A DNA stretch of 64,000 bases from CBDDCX01 sp965226925 (GTDB lineage Bacteria; Gemmatimonadota; Gemmatimonadetes; Longimicrobiales; Gaopeijiaceae), in assembly GCA_965226925.1 (NCBI GenBank), contig CBDDEN010000011.1, forward strand, positions 682,001 through 746,000, written 5' to 3'. Within the stretch, counting starts at the first letter, position 1. Every line of letters begins with the position of its first letter. Below the pieces are notes generated by a model. It did not search any database, had not been told where the DNA came from, and was given only the letters and a program-made list of their open reading frames with translations. Below are positions 35,417-43,359 of this stretch, piece by piece. The translations under genes were made by a program, and so were the position numbers.

Positions 35417-36160
35417 CTACCGTCCCCGATTTCGAAGGGGAACATGGCCGTCGCGTGTCGACAGGTCGACCTCGAATGATTCACCATCTACGGACATGGT
35501 CGCGAACTGGGTCCCGTCGAAGGTGATCACCACATTCCTCGTGCGCGTCTGGTCGCCATCGCGCCCGTTGATCACGATCACGGTCACGTCGCGCGTAACT
35601 GTCCCGGACAACGGGTAGGGGTTGTCCTGACGCGGCACGGCATGAACGACATCGGTCATGACGGTCGAGACGGACATGTCGTAGCTCCGGTCCCCGTGCT
35701 CATCGGAGTGATGGCTGCGCGACACGGTGCCGCTTCCGGTACCATTGGCCGTTCGCGTGACCTCGTCGCCTTCGAGACCCGTAATCGTGACGTCCCGGGT
35801 ACGCGAGAAGCTGCCCGACAGGCCCCCACGGGCCATCTCGCCGCTGATCTCTCTCGTAATGTGGATCGAGGCCGTCGTGACGTCGTCATAGGCCTCCTGT
35901 TCGTTCCCGTCGGCGTCGTAGAAGGGGACGACCCGGGAGCGGTCGGGAGGCGCGCCGAGCGCGCCGCCGATGCCACCGACGAAGCCCAACTGTAGTTCCG
36001 CCAAGTCGTCGATGAGCGCGTCGGCCGAGACCATTGCCACATCGAAGGTCAGGAGCGACTCGAGCAAGAATTCGGCCTCATCGGGCGCGGCCGCGTCGCT
36101 ACAGGAGGCCATCACGACGACGCCCGAGGTCACCACTGCATGCAGAAAACGCTGCTTCAT
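35417..36160 (-). CDS. Lipoprotein of unknown function
   Basis: 247 residues with a lipoprotein signal (HAVVTSGVVVMASC). The mature part is mostly polar with repeated ITREISG, TRDVTITG, TRNVVITF-type beta strands, probably a beta-sandwich or beta-solenoid on the periplasmic side. I do not recognise a family. It is downstream of, and on the opposite strand to, the aminopeptidase remnant, and 38 bases upstream of the PHP gene, with which it may share a transcript. Confidence 0.6.
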   Translation of the reverse strand: MKQRFLHAVVTSGVVVMASCSDAAAPDEAEFLLESLLTFDVAMVSADALIDDLAELQLGFVGGIGGALGAPPDRSRVVPFYDADGNEQEAYDDVTTASIHITREISGEMARGGLSGSFSRTRDVTITGLEGDEVTRTANGTGSGTVSRSHHSDEHGDRSYDMSVSTVMTDVVHAVPRQDNPYPLSGTVTRDVTVIVINGRDGDQTRTRNVVITFDGTQFATMSVDGESFEVDLSTRDGHVPLRNRGR

Positions 36161-36362
36161 GTTTCGAATCTCCTCCTACGGTTCGCGAGCTGAACCAAGC
36201 GACTTGTCATCCCATCTCAACGACTTTGACTTCAAAGGGGGTCGATATGTTAAATCCAGGCCCTTATTCTCAATCTATCAGCGGCCCGGGACGTACACGC
36301 AGTACTTTCTGCTCGGACCTCGCTCGACTCTGGCCACGCCGTCCTTCCTCGGAGAATCGAAA

Positions 36363-37264
36363 ATGACCTCGTATCGCCTTTCCTTCCTTCCGCTCATCTT
36401 GGCGCTCGCAACGGCAGGTCTCGCCACGGCCGGGCTGGCCGGACAGGACCGTCCCCTACGGATCTTCATCTCCGTGGACATGGAGGGCATCGGAGGCATC
36501 GGGACCGGCCAGATGACCAACGGCGCCGGGAAGGACTACGCCACGGGGCGCGAGCTGATGACGGAGGAGGTCAACACGGTGGTGGCGGCCATCTTCGAGC
36601 GCGGCCCCGCCGAGATCCTCGTCAACGACTCGCACGGCGACATGCAAAACCTACTGCACACGCGCCTCGATCCACGCGTCACGTACATACAGGCAACATC
36701 AAGCCGCTCGGCATGGTGCAGGGACTCGACAGTTCGTTCGACGGCGCCATCTTCCTCGGGTACCACGCGCGAGCCGGCACGGACGGCGGGTTCCTGGCGC
36801 ACACCGGGTCCGGGTCGGTCAAAGGGCTCTGGCTGAACGGTGTCGAAGTCGGCGAAGGCGGGTTGAACGCTCATTACGCGAGGTCGCACGATGTGCCGAT
36901 CCTGGTCGCCGCGGGTGACGCGACGTTCGCGGAGCAGTTCGGCGCGCTGGTCCGGACCCGGACCGTCACGACCAAAGAGGCCATCGGTTACCAGGTCGCA
37001 CGCCTGGTCCATCCGGAGGTGGTACGCTCTGCACTTCGGGAGGCGACCCGGGAGGCGCTCGCCGATCTCGCCAACGCCACCCCGCTTCAGGTTCGCGACC
37101 CAATCAACATCCGCATACGCTTCGCATCGACGACGCGGGCGGACGTTCTACAGGCTATTCCGGGCATGCGTCGAGTGGACGGGACCAGCGTCGAGTATGA
37201 TGCGCAGGACATGACGCAGGCCTACCAGTTGATTCGCCTGATGTACAAGTACATCAGCTGGTAG
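36363..37264 (+). pseudogene. Exported M55 D-aminopeptidase (DppA-like), frameshifted
   Basis: A signal peptide (MTSYRLSFLPLILALATAGL) is followed by DppA hallmarks: IFISVDMEGIGG (zinc-binding Asp and Glu), VNDSHGDM and, in the second frame, LGYHARAG. The reading breaks at about 36692, where CAGGCAAC should be CAGGGCAAC (Q-G-N-I-K-P); a single G is missing. The joined protein of about 300 residues has the normal M55 length. Family members release D-amino acids from peptides and form decameric rings. If the missing base is a sequencing error the gene is intact. Confidence 0.78.
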
Positions 37265-37398
37265 GAGGGGGCCGATCAGTCCCATCCAGCTATGGACGAC
37301 TTTGCGGGAGCCTGGCCGTCCCAACCAGCTTCAAGAGTTTCGCGGGTGGCCGCCCCACTACGGCCCTCCCCTGAATGACGCCACTCGGACCCGAAGCT

Positions 37399-38136
37399 TC
37401 ACGATCCGTCGTTCACGAGCGTCGCCGTCACTATCCGGTCCAACTCCGGAAACTCCTCATCGTAGTATTCGGCTCCGCGGGCCATCGCCATCGCCTGATA
37501 TACGCCCTGTCCCCGAGGAGGCCCCTCCCCGTAGTCGGAGTAAAGCCCGTCGACCACATCCATGCCCTCGACCACCTCGCCGAAAGGCGAGAACCCGCGC
37601 TCGTCGAGGCTGCCGTTGTCTTTGTAGTTGATGAACACCTGGACCGTGCGGCTGTTCGCCCCGCCCCGGGCGAACGATACCCGTCCGCGTGTGTTGGACT
37701 GGGTGACGGGGTCGTCGGCCAGGAGCTTGTCTTGCCAGATGGCGTTCACATAGGGCTCGTCGTGAATGCCCCATTGCACCATGAAGTCGCTCAGCACCCT
37801 GTGGAACCTCACCCCGTCGTACCACCCCCGCTTCACCAGGTTGTAGAAGCGGTCGGCACCGAGCGGGGCCCACTCGCGGTGGACCTCGATCACGAAGGCG
37901 CCGTTGGTCGTCTCAAACAGGGCGCGGAAGGTCCCGGGCGCCGTCTCATTGAACTGACTCGCCCTCAGCAGCGGGTTCTGGAGTCGCGGATCCACCGGCT
38001 CCTCGACGGCCTCCCCGCCGCACCCCGAGACCGTAGCGACGGCCAGGAGCATCGCGAGACGCCGTGCCACGCGCGCCACGTACCTCGAGGGCCTCAGACT
38101 CCCCCGCGCCCAGCGCCCCACCCCTCGAACCGTCAT
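37399..38136 (-). CDS. Cyclophilin-type peptidyl-prolyl isomerase lipoprotein
   Basis: 245 residues as read. The lipoprotein signal is MLLAVATVSGC, so the true start is probably near residue 20-29, with upstream arginines forming the n-region. The cyclophilin domain shows GAFVIEVHREWAPLGADRFY, DGVRFHRVLSDFMVQWG, VSFARGGANSRTVQVFINY and GFSPFGEVVEGMDVV; FHR and the Q-G pair are the expected active-site parts. It acts in the periplasm on exported proteins. It is the second exported cyclophilin in the window and is unrelated in detail to the one at 7.6 kb. Confidence 0.87.
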   Translation of the reverse strand: MTVRGVGRWARGSLRPSRYVARVARRLAMLLAVATVSGCGGEAVEEPVDPRLQNPLLRASQFNETAPGTFRALFETTNGAFVIEVHREWAPLGADRFYNLVKRGWYDGVRFHRVLSDFMVQWGIHDEPYVNAIWQDKLLADDPVTQSNTRGRVSFARGGANSRTVQVFINYKDNGSLDERGFSPFGEVVEGMDVVDGLYSDYGEGPPRGQGVYQAMAMARGAEYYDEEFPELDRIVTATLVNDGS

Positions 38137-38155
38137 ACCAAACGGCGTGCCGGCC

Positions 38156-38410
38156 TCACCGACCGCCCATCTCCAGGTCCTGCTCGGTCGTGGCCTTCGG
38201 CTTCCCCTCCTTCTCCTCCAGCGTCTTCAACACGTCCCGCCACTCGAACTTGTTTCCGATCCCCCGCACGTAGTAATCCATCCAAGCCATCTCGCTCACG
38301 GCCTTCACGAGTCGGTTTCGTGGCTCCGTGATGCCGTGCGTGCGACCCCGATACATGAATAGATCCGTGGGTACGCCCAGCTTCTTCAGCGCCATGTGGA
38401 GCTCCAGATC
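38156..38410 (-). pseudogene. C-terminal remnant of an S9 prolyl oligopeptidase
   Basis: The sequence GDLELHMALKKLGVPTDLFMYRG, then RTHGITEPRNRL and MAWMDYYVRG, matches the end of the S9 peptidase catalytic domain, including the catalytic histidine region. Nothing before it belongs to the gene: an in-frame stop occurs within a few codons upstream, and a terminator of the neighbouring gene follows. More than 500 residues of the enzyme are missing. Confidence 0.7.
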
Positions 38411-38461
38411 ACCTCTCAGTTATATGCGCTCCACAGGCATTTTGCACGCCCGCGGCAGATG

Positions 38462-38496
38462 AAAAAAAGAGCCCCGCCCGGAAGGGGCGGGGCTCT
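38462..38496 (-). terminator. Rho-independent terminator for the coiled-coil membrane gene
   Basis: On the minus strand a 12-bp perfect stem (AGAGCCCCGCCC with GGGCGGGGCTCT, 38496-38485 and 38479-38468) with a five-base loop is followed by a run of T (38468-38462). It is 30 bases after the stop of the 38526-39131 gene. It is one of the two textbook terminators in the window. Confidence 0.9.
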
Positions 38497-38525
38497 CGGA
38501 CCCGAAGCGGGGGGTGCGCTCAGCC

Positions 38526-39131
38526 TCAGTTGCCCGGACCACCGCTCCCCGGGCGCTTTACCACGATGCGGCGCTTGCGCTTCTTCTTCTTGTGCTGGTC
38601 ATCGGCGTCGTACACTCTCACGTCGACGGTTACGTCACCGTCGAACTCCGCTTGGAGTTCCAGCTCGAGCTCCGCCATGGCCTTCTCGAGCGCCTCCAGG
38701 TTGACGACCTCGTCGCCGAGACTCTCGAGAAGCTCGAGCGATTCCAGCGACTCCAGTGACTTGAGGCCTTCGAGTCCCTCGAGCGCCTCCTGCAGCGCGA
38801 AGGCCTTCCCGACCCGTACCTCGGTCCTGATCTCCCGCGCCCTCTCTCGGGCCTCACGGGCATTGCTCCGGGCCTCCCAGGCTTTGCCCCGCGCCTCACG
38901 ACGGAACTCCATGACCTTGACGCGATCATGACCGTGACCGGGTCGGTGCATGCGCATTCTGGTGACGACGTGAGGAGCGTCGGACTCCACGACCGTGATC
39001 CACTCGTCCTGGGGCGCCTCACTCCGACCGTGCGCGTAAAGGCTCGTGAGTCCGTAGCCGGCACCGGCGCCGGCAAGGATGGCCGTCCAGGCCATGATGT
39101 CTGACTTTCGCACACCCATCGAAGGCTCCAT
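38526..39131 (-). CDS. Membrane-anchored coiled-coil protein of unknown function
   Basis: 201 residues. One membrane helix (MAWTAILAGAGAGYGLTSLY) precedes a basic region with EARGKAWEARSNAREARERA, a leucine-rich repeat of LESLE/LEGLE steps at residues about 117-140, a second helical part and a very basic tail (KKKKRKRRIVVKR). The composition suggests a long helix or coiled coil. No family is recognised. It is a single-gene unit with its own terminator. Confidence 0.6.
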   Translation of the reverse strand: MEPSMGVRKSDIMAWTAILAGAGAGYGLTSLYAHGRSEAPQDEWITVVESDAPHVVTRMRMHRPGHGHDRVKVMEFRREARGKAWEARSNAREARERAREIRTEVRVGKAFALQEALEGLEGLKSLESLESLELLESLGDEVVNLEALEKAMAELELELQAEFDGDVTVDVRVYDADDQHKKKKRKRRIVVKRPGSGGPGN

Positions 39132-39207
39132 TCGCTGAGTCCAACCCCATCCCCGGTCGGTCGATACCGCCCCGAGGGCTCCCGTCTATGGATAGGACGC
39201 CGAGAGC

Positions 39208-39215
39208 AATCATAT
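39208..39215. repeat. Target site duplication of the IS1595-family element (left copy)
   Basis: AATCATAT immediately before the left inverted repeat; the right copy is at 41809-41816. The perfect match of an AT-rich octamer suggests an insertion recent enough not to have decayed. Confidence 0.9.
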
Positions 39216-39275
39216 GGCGATTGTATATCTCTTGCACGGCTGTCCCTATCGCAGTATATTGATTGTATGGCATCG

Positions 39276-39437
39276 TTACTCGGTTTTCGGCTCTTTCGGC
39301 TCGCTTTCCTGAGCCACGCGTTTCAACTCCTTCACGACGCGTTTGCTGAACACCTTCTGCATGATCTCGTCTCCCGTGAGTTTGCTCACGTCCTTGGGGA
39401 GCCGGTCCTTCTCTCTGCGCTTGGTGGAATCAACCAT
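39276..39437 (-). CDS. Small antisense protein at the transposase start
   Basis: 53 residues (MVDSTKRREKDRLPKDVSKL...), strongly charged and helical, without the arginine-proline bias of a shadow frame. Its start codon shares CATG with the transposase start, so the two genes face away from each other with overlapping starts. I have a weak memory of similar small proteins near IS1595-type transposases; this cannot be checked here. It could be an element-encoded regulator, or a chance frame. Confidence 0.45.
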   Translation of the reverse strand: MVDSTKRREKDRLPKDVSKLTGDEIMQKVFSKRVVKELKRVAQESEPKEPKTE

Positions 39438-40347
39438 GTCGAGCACCGCCAATATCAATCTGATGTCGTTGATGGATCGCTTCGGAACCGAAGAGACCTG
39501 CCGGGAATACCTCGAAAAGCTGCGCTGGCCGTCTGGTGTCGCCTGCCCGCGTTGCGGTGACATGTCCGTATCCGAGATCACCACTCGGGACCAGTTCGAT
39601 TGCAACGGATGCCGCTACCGCTTCTCTGTGACCTCGGGGACGATCTTCGACAACACCAAGCTTCCTCTGCGGAAGTGGTTCGTGGCCATGTACCTGATGA
39701 TCGAGTCTAAGAAGGGGATCAGCGCGAACCAGATGAAGCGCACCCTCGGAGTCTCCTACAAGACCGCTTGGCACCTCTGTCACCGCATCCGTGAGGCCAT
39801 GACTACCGACCGCTTCGAGGGACCGACGCTGTTCGGGATCATCGAAGTGGACGAGACGTTTGTCGGTGGTCGCCAGCGAGGCAAGGGCAGAGGACCCTAC
39901 TCGACGACCAACAAGTCCATCGTCGTGGGTGCCGTGCAGCGTGACGGGCGCGTCCGCCTGGAGCGCATCCCGAACACGAAACGGGCCACCTTGGACGACT
40001 TCATCAAGCGCACCGTCACCGATGAAGCCCTCGCCATCTACACCGACGAGTTTCCGGCCTACCGTGGCCTCGGGGACCGTATGGGCATCGAGCATGACAC
40101 CGTGCAGCACAACCTCGACGAATGGGTCGTGGGCGATGTCCACACGAACAGCGTCGAAGGCATGTGGAGCCTGTTCAAGCGTTCCGTCATGGGTGCCTTC
40201 CACAAGATCAGCGTGAAGCATATGGACCGTTACCTCGAAGAGCTTGAATGGCGCTTCAACAACAGGGATAACCCGCTCATTTTCCGGGATCTTCTTCTTC
40301 GGATTCTTGACGGGAAGGCTCTTCGCTATCGAAGCTTGACGGCATAG
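39436..40347 (+). CDS. IS1595-family (ISXO2-like) transposase
   Basis: 303 residues from the ATG at 39436. An N-terminal zinc ribbon (CPRCGDMSV, then CNGCRYRFS) is followed by a helix-turn-helix (KGISANQMKRTLGVSYKTAWHLCHRI) and the ISXO2 catalytic domain: EVDETFVGG, IYTDEFPAYRG, then HTNSVEGMWSLFKR. All three acidic/amide positions are visible. The frame is open further upstream, but the residues before 39436 are the complement of an antisense frame and lack family character. Its 3' end overlaps the convergent passenger gene by 71 bases. Confidence 0.92.
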   Translation: MSSTANINLMSLMDRFGTEETCREYLEKLRWPSGVACPRCGDMSVSEITTRDQFDCNGCRYRFSVTSGTIFDNTKLPLRKWFVAMYLMIESKKGISANQMKRTLGVSYKTAWHLCHRIREAMTTDRFEGPTLFGIIEVDETFVGGRQRGKGRGPYSTTNKSIVVGAVQRDGRVRLERIPNTKRATLDDFIKRTVTDEALAIYTDEFPAYRGLGDRMGIEHDTVQHNLDEWVVGDVHTNSVEGMWSLFKRSVMGAFHKISVKHMDRYLEELEWRFNNRDNPLIFRDLLLRILDGKALRYRSLTA

Positions 40348-41755
40348 CCAGCCGCTTCAATGACTCCTGAATAAGCTCAAAGTCCTTCACGTAGCCCGGA
40401 CCGCTTGCGTTATACGCTCGGCTCTTCTCCAAGAGCGTATCTTTGGCCTCATCCACTTTGGCACGACTAGCACCCCCCGTCTCCACCTCCGCAACGACAT
40501 CGACGAAGTGATCGCGGGCTCGCTTCAACTGCTCCGCCGGTGGGTAGACAGAGAGGTCGCCCAACTCAAGCGCCTTCAGGGACTCTTCGTACTCGCCGCC
40601 CGATTTCCCGAGGACGGCCCCAAGATCAACCCCCAATTGCTTCGCAGCCCGCTTGATATCGCGTCGCAAGAGGCCGCGCATGTGTCCATGGGAACCCACA
40701 GCAATCAGGTCAACGGGGCCGTACTTCTTCTCGACCGCCTCTATCGTTTCCTCGCTCAGGAAGGGCTTCATCTCAGGGTAGTGTTCCCCGTACATGAAGC
40801 TCAGTCGCTTCATGAGCAGACCAGCGTCTACGGGGTTCAGTGGTGCCTTCACGGCCCCCCACCAGGCCCTTAGCCGCTCCTCACGGTCTACCAGGCCCAT
40901 CTCGCGGATGTCGCCCGGAACGGGGATTAAGACAACACCCCGGTTGGGGGCGTCAGGAATAGAATCGGGATCGACTTCAATCCCATGGTCGTTCTTCAGG
41001 TGGCGGACCAGTAGACTCTTGTCGAGGTTCTTGAACGGGCATTGCCCGCACTCGTAGTTGGGATACTGATTCCAACGGGAAACCCTGTAGGGTGCCGTCT
41101 CGGGATGAACTGTTGTTGACGCCTTCTCAGATGCAAGCGGCGAGGCGAGACTCGGTAGAGGCGGTAGCCGAGTCCGCGCATACCAAGGGGTGCGCCATTC
41201 TTCCCACCGCCATCCCGCGTGATATCGGCGATGGTGGCAGGAGAAAAAGAAAGTGCGCTGGACGGCACGTATGTTCTCGCCCGTAACCCGTAGCGTAATG
41301 AGGGTTATGCCCCCCTCCCAGATTTTGTGAGGGCCGAGGCGGGCCACCGGATGCGGGAAGTCAGCGCACACCACTTCGATCCCTGGGTCGTCATCAGCGA
41401 CAATATCGAGTAGATCGCCGCCCGTGTCTTGCCAGTGCAGGCGGATTGTTGGGATATCGGAGCGGCGGTGGACACCACCTGGCCTAATCTCACGAACGGA
41501 CACAACACGCACGGCACATTTCTTTGCAGCCACCCGACCCTTGTTGTGGATCTTTACGCGAGCCCGGAAACCCTGGCTTGCATCGTAGCGTGGCTTGGGG
41601 CGCACGATGGGCCGATATGCACGAAGCGACTCCGCGATTCCCAAAGCGCCGCCCACGAGAAGGGTTGCCCCAAGGATGCCAAAACCAGCTATCACGGCAG
41701 CTCCGGCGGCGCACACGGCGCTCCAGAGAGTGATATGCCCGGTCTTGTCTTCCAT
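40277..41755 (-). CDS. Passenger protein of the IS1595-family element: membrane protein with C2H2-like finger
   Basis: 492 residues. A hydrophobic N-terminal region (about residues 10-42, one or two helices) is followed by a beta-rich domain from about 60 to 190 (FRARVKIHNKGRVAAKKC) resembling Ig-like domains of membrane proteins, a linker, then a C-x2-C-x12-H-x4-H finger (Cys236, Cys239, His252, His257), and a charged helical C-terminal half. It lies wholly inside the element and ends inside the transposase gene on the other strand. It is not a transposition protein of any family I recognise; the role is unknown. Confidence 0.65.
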   Translation of the reverse strand: MEDKTGHITLWSAVCAAGAAVIAGFGILGATLLVGGALGIAESLRAYRPIVRPKPRYDASQGFRARVKIHNKGRVAAKKCAVRVVSVREIRPGGVHRRSDIPTIRLHWQDTGGDLLDIVADDDPGIEVVCADFPHPVARLGPHKIWEGGITLITLRVTGENIRAVQRTFFFSCHHRRYHAGWRWEEWRTPWYARTRLPPLPSLASPLASEKASTTVHPETAPYRVSRWNQYPNYECGQCPFKNLDKSLLVRHLKNDHGIEVDPDSIPDAPNRGVVLIPVPGDIREMGLVDREERLRAWWGAVKAPLNPVDAGLLMKRLSFMYGEHYPEMKPFLSEETIEAVEKKYGPVDLIAVGSHGHMRGLLRRDIKRAAKQLGVDLGAVLGKSGGEYEESLKALELGDLSVYPPAEQLKRARDHFVDVVAEVETGGASRAKVDEAKDTLLEKSRAYNASGPGYVKDFELIQESLKRLAMPSSFDSEEPSRQESEEEDPGK

Positions 41756-41842
41756 GCACCGGAAGCTAACTGATGCGCAGTATCCCGTGCAACAGGGTTA
41801 CAATCACCAATCATATGGTTGCCCCCCCCCCGCCCCGTCGTC

Positions 41843-42055
41843 TCAGTACCGCTTGAACGTCCCCGTATTCTCCACTACGACGCGGTGACCATCCACGGAT
41901 GAGGGAATCTTCCCCGCCGATCCGCTCTTTCCGGATACGAAGATCTTCAGGCAGGGCTTTCCGCCCGACAGGCCGATGGCCGTTCCGGACACGCCGGGAA
42001 GGTCGATGACCTTCTTCGTGAGCTTCGCGAGGGCGCTCTTCATCTCGTCCGTCAA
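41843..42055 (-). CDS. Small protein of unknown function
   Basis: 70 residues (MTDEMKSALAKLTKK, then GVSGTAIGLSGGKPCLKIFV). The pattern AIGL-x-GGKPCLKIFVSG resembles the small N-terminal domain found before some trypsin-like proteases. It follows the broken S1 peptidase gene by 24 bases on the same strand, so it may belong to that protease locus. The right end of the IS1595 element with a run of ten C (41822-41831) lies just beyond its stop. Confidence 0.5.
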   Translation of the reverse strand: MTDEMKSALAKLTKKVIDLPGVSGTAIGLSGGKPCLKIFVSGKSGSAGKIPSSVDGHRVVVENTGTFKRY

Positions 42056-42079
42056 GTTATGCGCCTGCGCGCCGGCCCG

Positions 42080-43135
42080 CTAACTCCCATCGACGCTCAC
42101 GCCGAACCGGTCGAGAACGAGATCGATGGGGTTGGCGATGGTGTGGGTGTTACTGCCCGCAAAGAGCAGTCCCACGGGCCTGCGGTCGTCTCGGCCACTG
42201 GCGTTCGTCACAACGAGCGATCCCGAGTCGCCGCCCTGACTGAAGCTGCCGCCGCTGATCAGGATCTGATCCACGAAACGAACGGTCCCGGTGTTGTAGT
42301 TGACGTTGATCGTGGCGTTGACGCCCGTCACGGTGCCGGTCGTCAGTCCCGTGGTCCGTCCATACTTCTGTACGCGCTGACTGAGGGCGGCCGCCGCGGT
42401 CTTGGAGCGCGGTTCCCCTTATCCGTTGGCGGGCGTGCTGGTACCCAGGTTCTCGGGCGACGTCAGCGCGATCGCGGCATCGATGCGGTTCTCAAGGCAG
42501 CTCAGTGCGGCGCAGAACCGGAGGGGCTCGTAGTCGTACAAGGTGCCGATGGAGTTGGTCGGGTCCGTGCCCCCGTCCACTCGGCCGGGCTGGAGGATGT
42601 CGTCCCCCTTGTTGGCATCGTTCCGATTGGCGAACACGTGGTTGTTGCTCAACGAGAACGTCTTGCCGCCGTCGCTCACCCGGGCACCGATGGTGCCCGC
42701 GGTCACGTCCGGCTGGCCACCGGAGACACCGATCGGGACGGGTCGCGGGAAACGCTGCTTGGGGTCGACGGCACTGTCGGACTCCCTCGCGCTCGGACCG
42801 TCACCCAAGGCCCAGAACTCGCCGGTCACCTCGGGAAGCACCGGAATGCCCTCCAGGCTGGCCGGCACCCCGAGCACGCCCAGGCGCGCCGTATAGACCA
42901 TCACCACCGGAGTCCCGCCGAATCCGATTCCGACGGCGGTTCCGACGACGCCATCGATCGCGAACAGATCGGGGGAATGGAGGTCCTGAGCCGCCATCGC
43001 GACCGACAGGTCGTGCGAGCCCGGCGAGGGTCCGAAGATCCAGAGGTCGTCGTGGACCGCCGGGCTGGGCAGGAACAGTTCCGCCAGCAAGGCCATCAGA
43101 AAGGTGATCTTCGACCGACGTCCCCACTTCGTCAC
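42080..43135 (-). pseudogene. Trypsin-like serine peptidase, interrupted by a nonsense codon
   Basis: A signal peptide (ITFLMALLAELFLPSPA), then the S1-like fold: catalytic His in SNNHVFANRN, Asp probably in RIDAAIAL, and Ser in FSQGGDSGSLVV. A TAA at 42421-42419 (STPANG-stop-GEPRSKTAAAA) interrupts the gene, and the same frame continues uninterrupted to 42080, so a base substitution (TAT or TAC to TAA) is the simplest explanation. Without it the protein is 351 residues with the triad complete. With it the product lacks the catalytic serine. Confidence 0.75.
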
Positions 43136-43359
43136 CGGTTCCTCCCCTCTCTACGCATCGGCCAAGCTCCTTTGTGGGCAAGCTGCATATACCATACGGG
43201 ACGACCCGGGCGGAAAGTTCCACCTCCTGCCTCGCCCACCACCCTCTCAAACGATGATGGAATCGACTAAATTGTTAGACCACAATCTTGTTCAGTCCGT
43301 TGTGAGGCATGAAATGAAACGCTTTGGCTACACTTCGTTGGTGATAACCTGAGGGGACG

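Larger units (their letters stand above)
39216..41808. mobile_element. Complete IS1595-family element with passenger gene
   Basis: 2593 bp. Terminal inverted repeats: GGCGATTGTATATCTCTTGCACGG is the left end (39216-39239); the right end read on the other strand from 41808 begins GGTGATTGTA and shares TTGCACGG, about 19 of 24 bases matching. The 8-bp direct repeat AATCATAT flanks it (39208-39215 and 41809-41816), a clean target duplication of the size typical of IS1595. Inside are the transposase, a convergent 492-residue passenger gene and a small antisense frame. Confidence 0.92.

Noticed and set aside
39205..41820. CAATCATATGG direct repeat as an 11-bp target duplication or as part of the inverted repeat
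   Set aside because: The outer part is AATCATAT (8 bp); the extra bases match by chance or belong to the GG of the left end. Eight is the usual length for IS1595.
41822..41831. Run of ten C next to the IS1595 right end
   Set aside because: Homopolymer in non-coding sequence; no function can be attached, and length is unreliable in sequencing.
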